Shown: positions 1 through 11,089 of the stretch, piece after piece
How the letters are laid out: each line of letters starts with the position of its first letter
Numbering within the stretch: position 1 is the first letter of the stretch
DNA from: Carnegiea gigantea
Lineage: Eukaryota > Streptophyta > Magnoliopsida > Caryophyllales > Cactaceae
Assembly (NCBI GenBank): GCA_029747015.1
Contig: JAKOGI010001545.1
Location: 120,001-184,000 of the forward strand
Direction of reading: 5' to 3'
DNA: 64,000 bases
Made by a program: the position numbers and the translations under genes
Notes under the pieces: generated by a model
The model's database searches: none
What the model saw: only the letters and a program-made list of their open reading frames with translations
Told to the model about the DNA's origin: nothing

Positions 1-1713
1 GCGCTCCCAGATGATGTGTTGAAACCTCTTATTGAGATAAGCCAGTTCTTCAAGAACTTATGCTCAACAACATTGTGGGAGGATATGCTTGAGGAACTAC
101 ATCGCAATATTGTCATCACTTTATATAAGTTGGAGACCATTTTTCCTCCTGGCTTTTTCAATGTAATGGAGCACCTGCCAGTGCATTTGGCAGAAGAGGC
201 TCAACTAGGTGGTCCAGTACAATACCGATGGAGGTATCCATTTGAGAGGTAAATTATACTATAATCTATGAAACCTTATATGAATTCTTATATGTGGAAT
301 CACTTAGAAGTGATTGCAATTGTGAATTTGGTAGGTTCTTTGGCCGATTGAAGAAAAAGATAAAGCAACAAGTGTGTCCTGAAGGTTCAATCACAGAAGT
401 ATACCTAGAGGCAGAGAGAACACTCTTCGCCTCCTATTACTTCGGCTCTAATGTGCTCTCCATGCGCACTAGGTGCAAGAGAAATGAGGATGACGATGAA
501 TATATTAATCATTTTTCAACTCTGTCCGTGTTTGCACCGTAAGGGACCGCTATTGGTAGGGAAAGATCAAGATATCTCACATATGCCGAATATGTTGCTG
601 CCCATCTTCACGTGCTGTTAAATTATGACGAAGTTAAACCTTATATAGGGTGAGTGGTATTTTCACTTCTAATTGAGTTTATCATTCATAGCGCAAGTAT
701 ATTAATAGGCTTTGTAAAATGTGATAGAATTTTCACAGAATAAGTCAGAACTGCGCGTCCCAATGTCAGTGACGCAGATGTCGACACCATCATCGAAACT
801 TATTTCGCATATTGGTTTAGTGAGAATGTAAGTATTATAACTCATTTATTCTGAATTTTAACACAATAGTTAATTAGGTGCATTGTATTAATTAAAACCA
901 CATGTTATGTCACCTTAGGTGCATTATATTCAACTATTCAAGACCGATAAACATTGCTACTTGAGCCAATTGGCTGTGAAGCCAAAGCGGTATGTGTCGA
1001 CATGGACGGCATATAGAGTAAATGGATTCAAATTCCACATAGAAGCTCGAAGCGTCGGAAAGAGAACATATAATTGTGGTGTTGGTGTTTGTGGCACTGG
1101 AGAAGGCGATATTGCAAATGATTATTACGGTGTACTGAAAGATATTGTCCAAATTGAGTACATAGGCGAACCACTTAAACGATGTGTGCTATTCAGTTGT
1201 GAGTGGCTCGACCCCACATTGAATCGTGGGACACGATCTCATAAACTAAGTAACCTTATTGAGGTCCACCGTACAAAAAGGTACCGAAAGTACGACCCAT
1301 TTATCATCCCAAACACCGCATTACAAGTATACTTCATGCCACATGCAGATCGCTCAAGGGATAGTGCCAATTGGCTTGTTGTCATACCAACCAAGCCAAG
1401 GGCGAGAGTGGATCAGCAGTGCACTCTACCTACTGCGTACCAACAAACGGACATGACGACTATCGTCGAACCTGCGAATGACGCCATCCCTGCATCATTA
1501 GTGGATGAAAGTGTACCACCGGAAGAGGTTAATGATGAAATAGGGTTTTCATTCATTCAGGGTAATGACGAGATAGATGAGGTAGAGAATGATGAGGATG
1601 ACGAAGAGGGGGAGTGGGATGATGGTAATGAAACAGATGAAGCTGAAGAAAATTTGCATTTGTACGATGATGATGACGATGACATTGATGATGATGAGGA
1701 TGAAGATGATTGA
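1..1713 (+). pseudogene. TNP2-like CACTA transposase, C-terminal part
   Basis: The conserved C-terminal half of the CACTA TNP2 transposase (DUF4218 then DUF4216) can be followed over four exons. Exon 1 runs to 248 and ends in QYRWRYPFER. Exon 2 starts at 335 (FFGRLKKKIK, then CPEGSITE). A third small exon lies at about 745-828 (DTIIETYFAYWF). The last exon runs from about 919 to 1713 and carries DUF4216 (HYIQLFKTD ... CEWLDP ... DPFIIPNTALQVYF), followed by a long Asp/Glu tail. Exon 2 has an in-frame TAA at 540-542 where the family normally has a sense codon, and exon 3 opens with another stop. The catalytic part lies upstream of the window. TNP2 binds and cleaves CACTA ends in the nucleus. 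Exon boundaries are my inference from GT/AG sites. Confidence 0.85.
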
Positions 1714-1911
1714 GTGGTTACGAATTCTTATGTATTTGAGTACTTCGCATGTCAAACAATTGGTTGTGACTTTACTTATATTGTATGAATGAGCTTTGCA
1801 AAATATGTGTAACTTACGTTCTTATTATGATGTATGAGGAAAAGGGTTTATATGTGCAATCATTATATATTTGTACTTGGCTTTGTTGTCACCTATTTCA
1901 GGTATGGATTC

Positions 1912-3922
1912 AAGTTCTCGTCAAGGTAAGTCCTCCCCTCGAGGTAGAGGATGAGGGCGTAGGAGCTCTGCCATAGATCCGACCGCAATGGACATTGATC
2001 CATCTCCCCCCCAGGTGCCTCATATACAAGTTCAGTCAGGAGACATAATGGCTGCTTACATACCAGGTATTTCAGGACCACTACTGCCCCCATTTGGCAC
2101 TTTCCATCATCAGACCTCATACATTCTCAACCAAAGCACCATGTACGGCCAATTTGCCTACAACATTCCTCCAAACCCCCATGTTGTTTACACTGTGCAA
2201 CCCACTCTCCAACCCGCTCACCCTAACACAAACCAGTCCCAAGAGAACATTAGAAGTGGTGAAAGTGAAGCACAATCCAGTCATGGGAGCACTCAAGCTA
2301 GGACTTGGATTGAGCCAGATGGTAACGGGTAAGTCTTCATTTGTTATATCTTATGACGTAATACATGAATTTTACATAACAAGTAATCATTTTGATGTGT
2401 TATGTTCAATTAGGTTTCTCCCCAATGATGGTGCTGTTAGTAGGATTTCGCTCATATTTCAAAGTAAATTTGACGGAGCTTGGCCTACCTGGAGCAAAGT
2501 GCCCAAACCAGTACGAGATTTATGATTTGGAGAGTTCAAGGTAACTACAGTGACTTCGTATTAACAGTTTCTGTGAACGTGATATATTACTATTGAATTA
2601 TTTGATGTGTTTTTTGTTTTTATGATTGCAGAAGTGGTTTACTTGGGATCCGGTCCATGAGGACCGTATAAGAAGGAATTTTAAAAACCTAGGCAACGCA
2701 CGCTTGAGAGACTTCTCAAAGCAAGAAAGCATAACAAGAAGTCTGTTTGGCTCGGTGATGCTCAATGGGAGGGACTTCAACAGCACTGAGCGAATGAACA
2801 TTACAAGAAATTACGTGAAATAGCCCAGAAGAACCGACTGAGAATTCCAGAAAGTGGTGGCCCATCTCTCCACACCTGTGGCTCAATGCATGAGCATAGG
2901 CGGCGTCTGGTAAATGAATTAATATTTGCTACAAATTTGTTTAAGTTTAATACTGTATTTTGTGTTGTGCTTGACATCATTCTTTCTGGCACATACATAG
3001 AGGGAACAACTTAGGACGGAGTCCACTATTGTTGAATTATTCAGTCGTACTCACAAACTCCAGGGTAAAGAAGATGCCCCTTGGGTTGACAAGAAATCAC
3101 AACAAATATATGTCAGCAATTAGCTATTCTCAATCTTCATTGGTAGTTCAACATGAACTTGTGTACTTTATTTTAAATAATTGCAGTATGCATAATTTCG
3201 TGCGCATGTTGCAGTATTGTAGGAATTCTTTGAACGTAATTTTCAAAATGTTATCAACTCTTAAGGGACCGGGGATGGCACTTCTCAAGATCAAACCAGC
3301 CATTGCCAAACCCAAATGAGTTGTGGGTGAAGACGTTCAAGAACAAGAAAGGTCGTATTTATAGCATTGGGGACGCGGATGTTAATATGAGGGAATCCGG
3401 TTACTTCAGTTCCACTCAAAGATCCGGTACAGTTTTTATATTAAAGTTTTAACGACCATGGTTATACATTGAATTTACTTAATTGCGATACTAATGTGTA
3501 CTTCACTGAAATGCCTATCAGCAGGTACCGGTTCTATGCCATCGCAACAAGAGCTCAATGACTTAAGGTGTGTAGTAACCAACTTGGGGGGTGAGCTAAC
3601 TTCACAAGCTGAAAGCTACCGGTTGGTTATGAAAAAATATAAGCAACTTGAGGAATCCAACAGATTACTCACCCAAAGCAACCAACAACTGAGACAACAA
3701 ATGATGAGCATCGATCAGCGCCTCCAAGCTTTCTTTCAAATGCAACAGGCATCTGACTCGAGATCTCAGCCACCATTTACTCATCACTTGCAATATAATG
3801 AGGAACATGGTGAGGCAGAGGCAGAGGAAGAGGAAGAGGAAGAGGAAGAGGAAGAGGAAGAGGAAGACCTTGGTGATTGCGTTGGTTGCAGATTTCCTTC
3901 AGCTGGTGGCTCTTCTGCTTGA
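1912..3922 (+). pseudogene. TNPA-like CACTA second gene (Transposase_24 type)
   Basis: This multi-exon gene follows the TNP2 gene by about 200 bp, as in En/Spm-like elements. The first exon starts MDSSSRQGK and is Pro/Gln rich. Later exons (about 2413-3060) resemble the plant Ptta/En/Spm transposase family: FDGAWPTWSKVP, KWFTWDPVHEDRIRRNF, then in a shifted frame an NHKK-like block followed by an EHRRRL block. A separate exon near 3318-3425 reads ELWVKTFKNKKGRIYS. The last exon (about 3524-3922) is a coiled coil rich in Gln/Leu, followed by a run of about 15 Glu encoded by GAGGAA repeats. TGA at 1951-1953, a stop in the second exon (2523-2525) and a frameshift near 2730 break it. The likely role is subterminal-repeat binding. 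Exon joins are approximate. Confidence 0.72.
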
Positions 3923-4380
3923 TTCTTCATGAAGTACATCTCGTGCTGCTTGCTTTCCCTCCCCCTTCTGCTTATTTCACTCTCCTCCCTCTGGTGCTTA
4001 TTTCACTCCCCTCCCATTTGGCGCTTACTTCTCTCTCTTCTGCAAACATATATATAACTTCGTTCTGAATTACTAGCAACTTCTGATTTGTTTGGATTTA
4101 TAGTTTGTGATATGTATAGACTTTGTTTGGAACTTGTAGTTTGTGATATGTACAGAGTTTGTTTGGAACTTGTGGTTTGTGAATTGAAAACCTTTGATTG
4201 GAAGTGTTGCATTGGACGTGAAATTTCACTTTTGTGTGGCTTGAAATTGTTGAGAACGCTTCGAATGAAGCCATTGGATGTTGATTAAGTGCGAAGATTT
4301 TGTAAATTTCTTATAAGGATTGATTTATATGTACGGATATGATTAAAAACAAGCGATTTTAGTTTTAAAAAAAGAGAAAC

Positions 4381-4730
4381 CTAGCGATGGAATGGCGACG
4401 GATTGGGATGAAATTTTTTTTGGGCGGGGGGCGACGGAATTAATAATCCGTGGCCATCAGCGATGAAAATTCCGTCACTGATTCCGTCGCTGATGGCGAT
4501 GGATGATGAATTCCGTCGCCCCCTTGCCCCGCCAATTTCCCTCGCCAAGAAAGTATGTCGCAAGTTCTGTCGCTGAATCCGTCGCCACTGGCGACGGAAT
4601 TTTGAAATTCCATCGCCGGGTATTCAGCGACGAGCGAAAATCCGACAGTCGTATTCCGTCGCCAATTCCGTCGCTGATTAACCGCTTTCCATCGCTGATC
4701 CCGTCTTTATTTGGTCTTTTTCTTGTAGTG
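4381..4730 (+). repeat. CACTA subterminal repeat block and right terminal inverted repeat
   Basis: There are about ten copies, in both orientations, of a GGCGACGGAATT / AATTCCGTCGCT motif in 350 bp, closing with TTCTTGTAGTG. In CACTA elements such arrays are the binding sites of the TNPA-type protein. Confidence 0.85.
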
Positions 4731-5012
4731 AATACTCCGAGTGTAGTTTAAGAAGGATCGAAGTGACTACTTATATCACCAAATGTACACCTTTCTTTTC
4801 GAAAAGCCCACTCTTAAGAACTCTACAGTTAAGCGGGCTTGCTGGGCTGGGGAACAATCTTCGGATGGGTGACCTCCTGGGAAGTTTCTTAGGCAACTGT
4901 GAGCGAGGATAAAGGACGTCGAAAAGACTTGTGGTAATTTGTGTGACCAGTCAACGATCCTTATAGTGATTTCTGATAACTGTCTGCAGCGGGAGGGAGC
5001 CGAGGCGTTACA
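4731..5012 (+). repeat. Cassandra-like LTR fragment carrying a 5S rRNA-derived segment
   Basis: Positions about 4816-4890 match the 3' half of plant 5S rRNA: GTTAAGCGGGCTTG, then GGATGGGTGACCTCCTGGGA, the internal-promoter half of the gene. The segment ends in GGCGTTACA at 5012, with the TG..CA logic of an LTR end. Cassandra TRIM elements are known for LTRs carrying 5S sequence. Only the right part is present because the CACTA element interrupts it at 4730. It is too incomplete to be a 5S gene. A short TA run follows (5012-5029). Confidence 0.6.
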
Positions 5013-5190
5013 TATATATATATATATACACTTTTTTCTTGTAATGGTAAGCGGGCCTAACCCATTAGGCCCCTATCTCAGGGGTACCCAATAGGCCTTA
5101 ATAGGCCAAGAGGTAAGAAGTGCCAAAGTCTGAGCACAAAGCCCAGGAACCAGGGCCACCGCAAATTCCATGCACAAAGCACAGTTTGCT

Positions 5191-5216
5191 CCCTCCCGGA
5201 TTCGAATCCGGGAGGG
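5191..5216. other. Perfect 26-bp palindrome
   Basis: The half-site CCCTCCCGGATTC is followed directly by its exact reverse complement with no spacer. The centre, GGATTCGAATCC, resembles a tRNA B-box (GGTTCGANNCC). A second inverted pair, CTCCCAG / CTGGGAG, follows at about 5235-5253. There is no gene around it; the stretch 5013-5689 otherwise holds a poly-A run (5369-5389) and no recognisable coding sequence. Confidence 0.8.
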
Positions 5217-5689
5217 GTGGTTGGACAAAGCAACTCCCAGCCACACGGACTGGGAGCTCTTCGGCAACTGTAATGCACACTTGTAGTGAACATATTGGCA
5301 CACATTAAAGTTTCATCCTTTATTGAAACCAAACAAAGTACACCAAATACAACTAGATATTTGCAAACCAAAAAAAAAAAAAAAAAAAACGGACAAGATA
5401 TATAACCTCTGGCACAACCTTTATTATGACCTTGTATATCCATGGATTCAAAATGTGGCCGAACCGCGACGAAACGGGCTCATTAGAAAGGTTTTGGAGT
5501 TTAGCGAACCGCGTTTTCATGCCGCGATAGCCGCGATATGGAACGCGATTGCCGTATTAGAACAATTTTGTCGTACCGAAACCGCATTTTGAATCCTTGT
5601 GTATATCTACTAATCAAGGTTTCCTTAAATTAAACATTTAAAAGGCCGTGGAGCAGGTTCATTCTTTAGACTTACAAGTTGTAAGGCTA

Positions 5690-8600
5690 TTACTGAGACA
5701 CAGAGAGAGCAGGAGGGAGAGCTTCATGGGAAGTCGAGCCCATCGGCATTGGCTCATGAATATGTTTGCAGTCAGTCCTTGGCAAAATTTGAACGACATT
5801 GCTGGTACTGTTACTGTTCATCTCCTTGGTCTCCTTTGTAGGAGAGGTCATGGAGTTAGTGTCAAGGCTATTGTTTGTTTCAATAATAGAAGATTTGATG
5901 GAGTTGATGAGAGAGAGAAGAACGCATTCGAGATCTCCACCGTCAGCCCATTCATCAATGTTAGCAGAAATTAGCTTAGGGTTGCGGGAGATGACGTGCC
6001 AAAGAGGAAAGTTCTTCCTAGGCATGCAATAGTCACCCTTCCTTAGCTTCATGCTAGGGCAATAATCTCCATTTCCATCCCCTAGATAGATGAATGTCCG
6101 GTCTTCTGCTTGAGAGATCAACTTTTCCATCACTATGCCCTACATATGACGCAGCCAACATTATTTGGGTTATAATCAAATAACTGAATGGCAATTTAAC
6201 TGATAAAGGAGCCGCTGATTGTGCTCACTCTAGAGTAGAGATGGGACACAGGTCGGGTCGGGGCAACCCGCCCCATTGATCCGCAGGTTGATGGATTGAA
6301 ACTTGTGGAATCACACCACCCATTTTAGTAGATGGAACGAGGCAAGCCAGGTTGCGAGTTAAACGAGTTAACCGTTAGAATTATAATTACATTGTAACAT
6401 CACCAAAACTTGTTTAACTTGAAACCCACCCGCACCGTAAAACAAAATGGGGCAGGTCAGCTCGCCCAATCCGTTGATTGCAGGTTTGGGCTGGGTTTGA
6501 TGCAGGGTAAGTATAGTTGGGCCGAGGTTGAACCAGCCCAGGTCCCAGCTCTACTCTAGATCAGCTAAATGATCAAATTTTGAGTAATTTTTATAAACCT
6601 TGGTTTGTAATGAACCAAGGTAAAATGTCTCTCTACTAAATCGACGTATGTTTCCTTTATAAATAGTAGTTGACATATTTTTAATCTTCGGCTACATCGA
6701 AGACAGATTGAAAAATAAGATTGATGAGTTTGAACGCTCATGGTGCCTAGGCATGACTGCGGTTCATTTTGAAGAGCAATTGGCTGTGAGTGGGATGAAT
6801 TAAAGGTTGGCTAGTTTGCGAAGAGTTGAATTGGAGCAAACCGATCAAGAAATTGGCCATCGTAAATTTCGTTCAATCCCACTAAATCACGGTAAGCTAG
6901 CCAGCTTGCTTGATCAACACAGCATGGCTAGAAGGCATGCAGCGTGAGTGGAACGATGAAGAGTATACCTTGCACATATTGGGAGGGCAAAGAACGCAAC
7001 CACAGCCATGAGGGTGGGTAGTGAAATCATGATGGGGGGAAATTCTGAGCCTCCCTTCTTCATTCACGTACCCTGGATTTGTATGAATTTCTGAGAAATA
7101 TTCCTCCATCCCATGATGCTTGAGTATTGTCTCTATAAAGAACCTGTTTGCATCACTCAATATTCTCAGATCACACCTGCAAAAATTACACTCCCATTTA
7201 AAATTCTCATAATATTTGGCTGAATGTACTTGTTATTGAACTGATTGATTGGGCTTTTGCTTTGTTGGACACTTTTTATGGGGTCATCCACTAGGACCAC
7301 TACTAATCTTATCTGGGCACACTCTACAGTACTAGTGGGATTGGACTTCTTCAAACCCCACAGCAAATTGGAAGGCAATTATGCAAGGTCGAACCTTGAA
7401 GAATGAGCGAAGATTTCAGTGGCTTTTAATTTTACCTTGCGACCACTTCAAAAGCAAGTTATGGAATATTTGTGTTCATTAATTTTGCAAGTATTATATA
7501 GTCAATCCTCTACCTTATCAGTTTTATAGAAAAGAGTGTTAGAGATCAAGGATTTGAATCGACTTATCAGTTTAGACCGGGGTTAAATACAAGTCGGGTG
7601 TATTCGAGTTTCGGTAAAATAGAGATTGGGAGTATTTCAGGTTCGGGTAAAATACGGGCAGGTATATTTCGGTTGTACAGGTTTCGGTGAGTCCAACGTA
7701 TTTGGAGCGCATTTTTAGTGAGTCATTTTTCTTTTTGTCAAAATCAAAATATTAGCATATTTATTGCTTAAAACTGTCTTTATAATGAGCAAGCATCCTA
7801 ATTGTAATTTCTTAAAAGAATATAAAAAATATTCAAAATTTTCAATATGATACATGAACGCTATGTACCAGTAGACAATGAATCACGTTAGAGTGGGTTG
7901 GGCCATATATTAAAATATTAATAATAGGTCGGGTCATTCCATGGGTTGACCCATCTAAAGTATGATAACGGGTTGGAGTAGTTCGTCCTGTTAATAATCC
8001 ATTTGATAATTCGATATTTTGTTAATTAACATACTATTACGTAATCAACTATGTTTTATTAGTTGGCCGATCCTAACACAAACACTAGTTGGTTCATTGC
8101 TCAACACTGCCATCAAGTTCGAGACCAATTATAAGGAAATTAAGTGAAAGAATATTATAGATGTATAAGATATTACAATTATTTATTAATTATAACATTT
8201 AAATTTCAGATTGTTATAAAGTAATATTATTTCAAATGCAATAAAACGTAATCATTTTGTTGAGAATAAAATGATATGACTTGCATATTTTTAATACTTT
8301 GTTATAATAAATTGATTTCCTTAAAACTAAATATTTCATTCAAATTTTCTAAAATCGTTCCGTTTATAAGTTATACATGACGTTATTTTGAGGGAATGAA
8401 TTTCAGAAAAAAACGAGTATCATTGTCTAATTTGTGAAAGGATGTGATAGTTATACAGCTAAATGAATCGTTATAATGAAAAACTATCATCATTAAGGTG
8501 GAAAAATTAAAAAAATTAAAGAAAAATTAAAGAAAAGTAAGAATATAAGGATATAATATTCGGGTTAAGCAGGCAGGTTCGGGTTTGGATTAGGTTTGAC

Positions 8601-9701
8601 ACCAGAATTTGAGGGTTTTTCAGGTTCAAGTCAAAAAAATCGTATTCAAAGTTCAAACCTTTTGGGTGAGTTCGGATCAGGTTTTCGAATCGGGTTAGTT
8701 TTTACCAGGTCCAGATTTGAATTTAAACTCTTACCAAGTCTTATCAGCATTTGGACCTGTATTTAATTTGAGAGTACATATGTCACTATATTTTTTTACA
8801 ATTTCAACTATAATGTACGTTTGTTAAAAACATATCGTCTCTTACTTGCATAATAGCATATATATTAGGTAATTTACGCACTTCATACATGTTCTTTTCA
8901 TTGGGAAATATGGGTTGAAAAATGATAAAAATTTATTGAGATTGGTAGAAGTGAGTTAAAGTGGGTATTTTTTTGTTGAAGGGGGTTAAATTGGACAGTG
9001 GGTTGAAGTAAGTTGAAGTGGATTGAAGTAAATTGATGGATTGAATTTTTTTATATGATGAGTAGTAATTGGTTAAAATAATTGAAGTGGGTTGAAGTTG
9101 GTTGAAGTGAATATTTTTTAAAAAAAATTATGCGGTAAATTGAAATGAATTGAAGTTAGTTGAAATTAATAAATCGATATTTAACCACGAAAAAAAAACA
9201 GGACCTAAAAGTCTGCCATTTGTGTTTTCTCAAAAAGTAAACAAAAAATGCCAGCTAAAAACAAATATACCGGTAAAGAAAATGACTGTTGAAAGAAAAT
9301 TGAAATACAACCGAAAGTACAAGAGAGAACAAAATACCCAGCATCGTTGGCATGCTTGATGGCAGCAATTATGCGGGAGTGCACAGGGGTTCTTTTAAGC
9401 ACTTCCACAATTTCACTGATGGTAACTCCTTTTTCATGCATCTCTTTCATCATCCTATCCTGTAAATTCAGAATCGAAACAGAGAACCACAGGTGAAAAC
9501 AGAGTCAGAAAACAGAGCATTTTCTCATAAATGGGGAAAACAGAGTAAGAAGAGAGAAATCACCATAGTAGAGTTCCAAGGCATGGTGGGAAGGATTCGG
9601 TTGAACAAATCAGTGAAACCAAGTTCATCCAAAACCCAATTATCGCTGTCACAATCGATAATCGTCTTGTCGAAGTCGAAAACCACCACAATATTTGTCA
9701 T
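5690..9701 (-). CDS. PHOSPHO-type HAD phosphatase (PECP1/PPsPase1 family), gene 1
   Basis: There are four exons on the minus strand: 9564-9701, 9338-9459, 6969-7176 and 5690-6139, together 305 codons plus stop, all with GT-AG introns (104, 2161 and 829 bp). The protein starts MTNIVVVFDFDKT; the aspartates of the HAD motif I DFDKT are residues 9 and 11. Motif II is the serine of LRILSDAN (residue 94), a cysteine-rich CPPNMCK block follows, and motif IV is YLGDGNGDYCP (Asp177 and Asp181). This is the plant family of phosphoethanolamine/phosphocholine phosphatases and PPi phosphatases, Mg-dependent and induced by phosphate starvation. The C-terminal tail from about residue 230 is longer and more Ser/Thr/Asn-rich than in gene 2. 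The ATG at 9701 is chosen because an upstream in-frame TTG cannot start a plant protein. Introns 2 and 3 hold hAT-type insertions. The exact substrate is not decided by the sequence. Confidence 0.9.
6236..6553. mobile_element. hAT-type MITE in intron 3 of gene 1
   Basis: The ends are TAGAGATGGGAC and, on the other strand, TAGAGCTGGGAC. They are flanked by 8-bp direct repeats CTCTAGAG (6228-6235) and CTCTAGAT (6554-6561), 7 of 8 identical. The 318-bp interior is rich in GGGT/ACCC words and has no coding capacity. Eight-base duplications and TAGRG-type ends are the hAT signature. Confidence 0.8.
7573..8741. mobile_element. hAT-type non-autonomous element in intron 2 of gene 1
   Basis: The left end is TAGACCGGGGTTAAA; the right end read on the minus strand is AGACTTGGTAAGAG. 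Flanks share TATCAG (TATCAGTT at 7565-7572, TATCAGCA at 8742-8749). The length, 1169 bp, is almost identical to the element at 21194-22360 (1167 bp), which has clearer ends. The ends carry CGGGT-rich blocks and the middle is AT-rich. No transposase is visible. The boundaries are less certain than for the other hAT copies. Confidence 0.55.
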
Positions 9702-9783
9702 CCTACTTGGCAAAATAAATCACTGTTTTCTGAATTTCAAGAAGCTGGGAAGATTGTGAGTTTCTGGGGGGAAATTTAGGGTG

Positions 9784-9791
9784 TATTTATA
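9784..9791 (-). promoter_or_regulatory. TATA box of phosphatase gene 1
   Basis: TATAAATA on the minus strand, 83-90 bp upstream of the ATG, in a position and context (short leader) matching gene 2, which also has TATAAATA upstream. Confidence 0.6.
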
Positions 9792-9835
9792 GAGGTCTTG
9801 TGGGTGTTTACGTGAACGACAGTAGAAAATACTTG

Positions 9836-10171
9836 GGCCCTGTTTAACAAAGAGCTTTTTGAATATCTTTTTGATCAAAAAGAGCTTATTGGCCAAGTAA
9901 AAAAGCTAATTTGGGTGTTTGGTGAAAGAGCTTTTTAAAAGAGCTTTTTGGGTCCAAAAAGCTAATTTTATGAGCTTTTTGGAAGGGCTTTTTGAAGAAT
10001 TAACTTTTTGTCTCACAACTTGATCAGAAACAGTTAATTTTACCAAATATTTTTTCAACAAACAGTTAATTCAAACAGCTAATACAAACAGCTAACTCAA
10101 ACAGCAAACAGCTAACAGCTAATACAAACAACTAACAGCTAACAGCTAATAACTGTTTGCCAAACAGGGCC
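9836..10171. mobile_element. MITE in the promoter of gene 1
   Basis: There are ten-base perfect inverted ends GGCCCTGTTT, flanked by TTG on both sides (9833-9835 and 10172-10174). The inside is built of AAGAGCTTTTTG words on the left and AACAGCTAA words on the right. The 3-bp duplication suggests a PIF/Harbinger or CACTA-like mechanism, but TTG is not the usual TWA target, so the superfamily is uncertain. Related sequence recurs at 18503-19644. The edge lies only 45 bp from the TATA box of gene 1. Confidence 0.65.
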
Positions 10172-10262
10172 TTGGTGATGCTTGAGGAATATTACATGCA
10201 TACGTACATGGTGAGCTGGCATGAGCCATAAAGCTCTGCTTTTCAGTGGTTTCACTGTAATA

Positions 10263-10642
10263 TCGCGTTTGATTGAAAGTAATGCAATCACTATACAATA
10301 GAATGAATCATGTAATGCAATTGTTAGTGTAATGGAATGGTATAATAATTATATTACAATATTTGATTACAAAGTTTTTACGAGTGTAATGGAATGAATT
10401 CAAGTATAAACAATACCTAATTTTATATGTGGCGTAAAGTACTTGCAATTCAATTCCCATTTTATTTTTGCCTATTTTAATTATTTGTACCTTTGTTGAT
10501 AATTATCATCCAATATCTTATCATCATAATTATGATATTTCACATGAGACTTACTTCATTCTATTTCTTCTAAATTATAATAATGTAATATTGTTCAAAT
10601 TTACCAAGTACAGAGAAGATGATGATGATGTGATGATGATGA

Positions 10643-10679
<37 letters not shown>

Positions 10680-11084
10680 CATATTGTCTAGAACGTACAA
10701 AAATGCAGTTATAATAATACGATCATGGTCTAGATTAAACTTTATTTAATATCGAGTGGGGAGAGAGAGAGGGGTGAGGGGGCTTCAAAACTTTAAAAAA
10801 GTGGTGTCAAAGTAATAAGAGAGGGGAAGTAGAGGAGAGACAATGAGAGAAAAGAGAGAAAATTTTCAAATATAATAGCTTATAGTTGGGTAGATTTTGA
10901 TTCAAAGGTATGCAATAATAATAGTTTAGGAAAAGTCAAGTAATCGTAGTTGCATAGTTTGAGGTAAATGTGATTACAATGCAATCTTGATTACATTCCT
11001 TAATGGTAACCAAACATGGTAATGAAATTACTATTACCATTTTGATTGCATTACCACTTTGATTACATAGAACCAAACAAGCCA
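10263..11084. repeat. Possible MITE-like element with GA microsatellite
   Basis: The left end TCGCGTTTGATTG and the inverted right end TGGCTTGTTTGGTT are similar, with GTAATGCAATCA words in both arms. TAATA flanks both sides (10258-10262 and 11085-11089). The interior holds a GATGAT run and a perfect GA run at about 10646-10672. No coding sequence. The terminal match is weak, so this is tentative. Confidence 0.35.
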
Positions 11085-11089
11085 TAATA

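Larger units (their letters stand above)
1..4730 (+). mobile_element. CACTA (En/Spm) transposon, 5' part outside window
   Basis: The right end is the inverted CACTA terminus, ending TTTTTCTTGTAGTG at 4717-4730. It is preceded by about 350 bp of subterminal GCGACGGAATT / CCGTCGCTGA repeats. Two genes in the usual CACTA order lie inside, a TNP2-like transposase and a TNPA-like DNA-binding protein, both on the plus strand. The 3-bp target duplication should be AAT (4731-4733) but cannot be confirmed because the left end is outside the window. Both genes carry at least one stop or frame break, so the copy is probably not autonomous. The downstream flank is a 5S-containing LTR, so the element probably jumped into an older TRIM-type LTR. 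Confidence 0.88.

Noticed and set aside
1549..1792. Frames opposite and shifted within the acidic tail of the TNP2-like gene
   Set aside because: Shadows of GATGAT-rich coding sequence.
4816..4890. 5S rRNA gene
   Set aside because: Only the 3' half-like segment is present with substitutions, inside an LTR-like sequence.
5191..5216. tRNA gene suggested by the TTCGAATCC core
   Set aside because: No acceptor, D-arm or anticodon arm can be built around it.
5078..5443. Minus-strand frames up to 121 codons at 5073-5443
   Set aside because: Lie over the palindrome, a poly-A run and repeat-like DNA; overlapping frames on both strands and no domain.
9699..9713. Upstream in-frame extension (TTG start) of phosphatase gene 1
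   Set aside because: TTG is not a normal plant start; the ATG at 9701 gives the same N-terminal length before motif I as gene 2.
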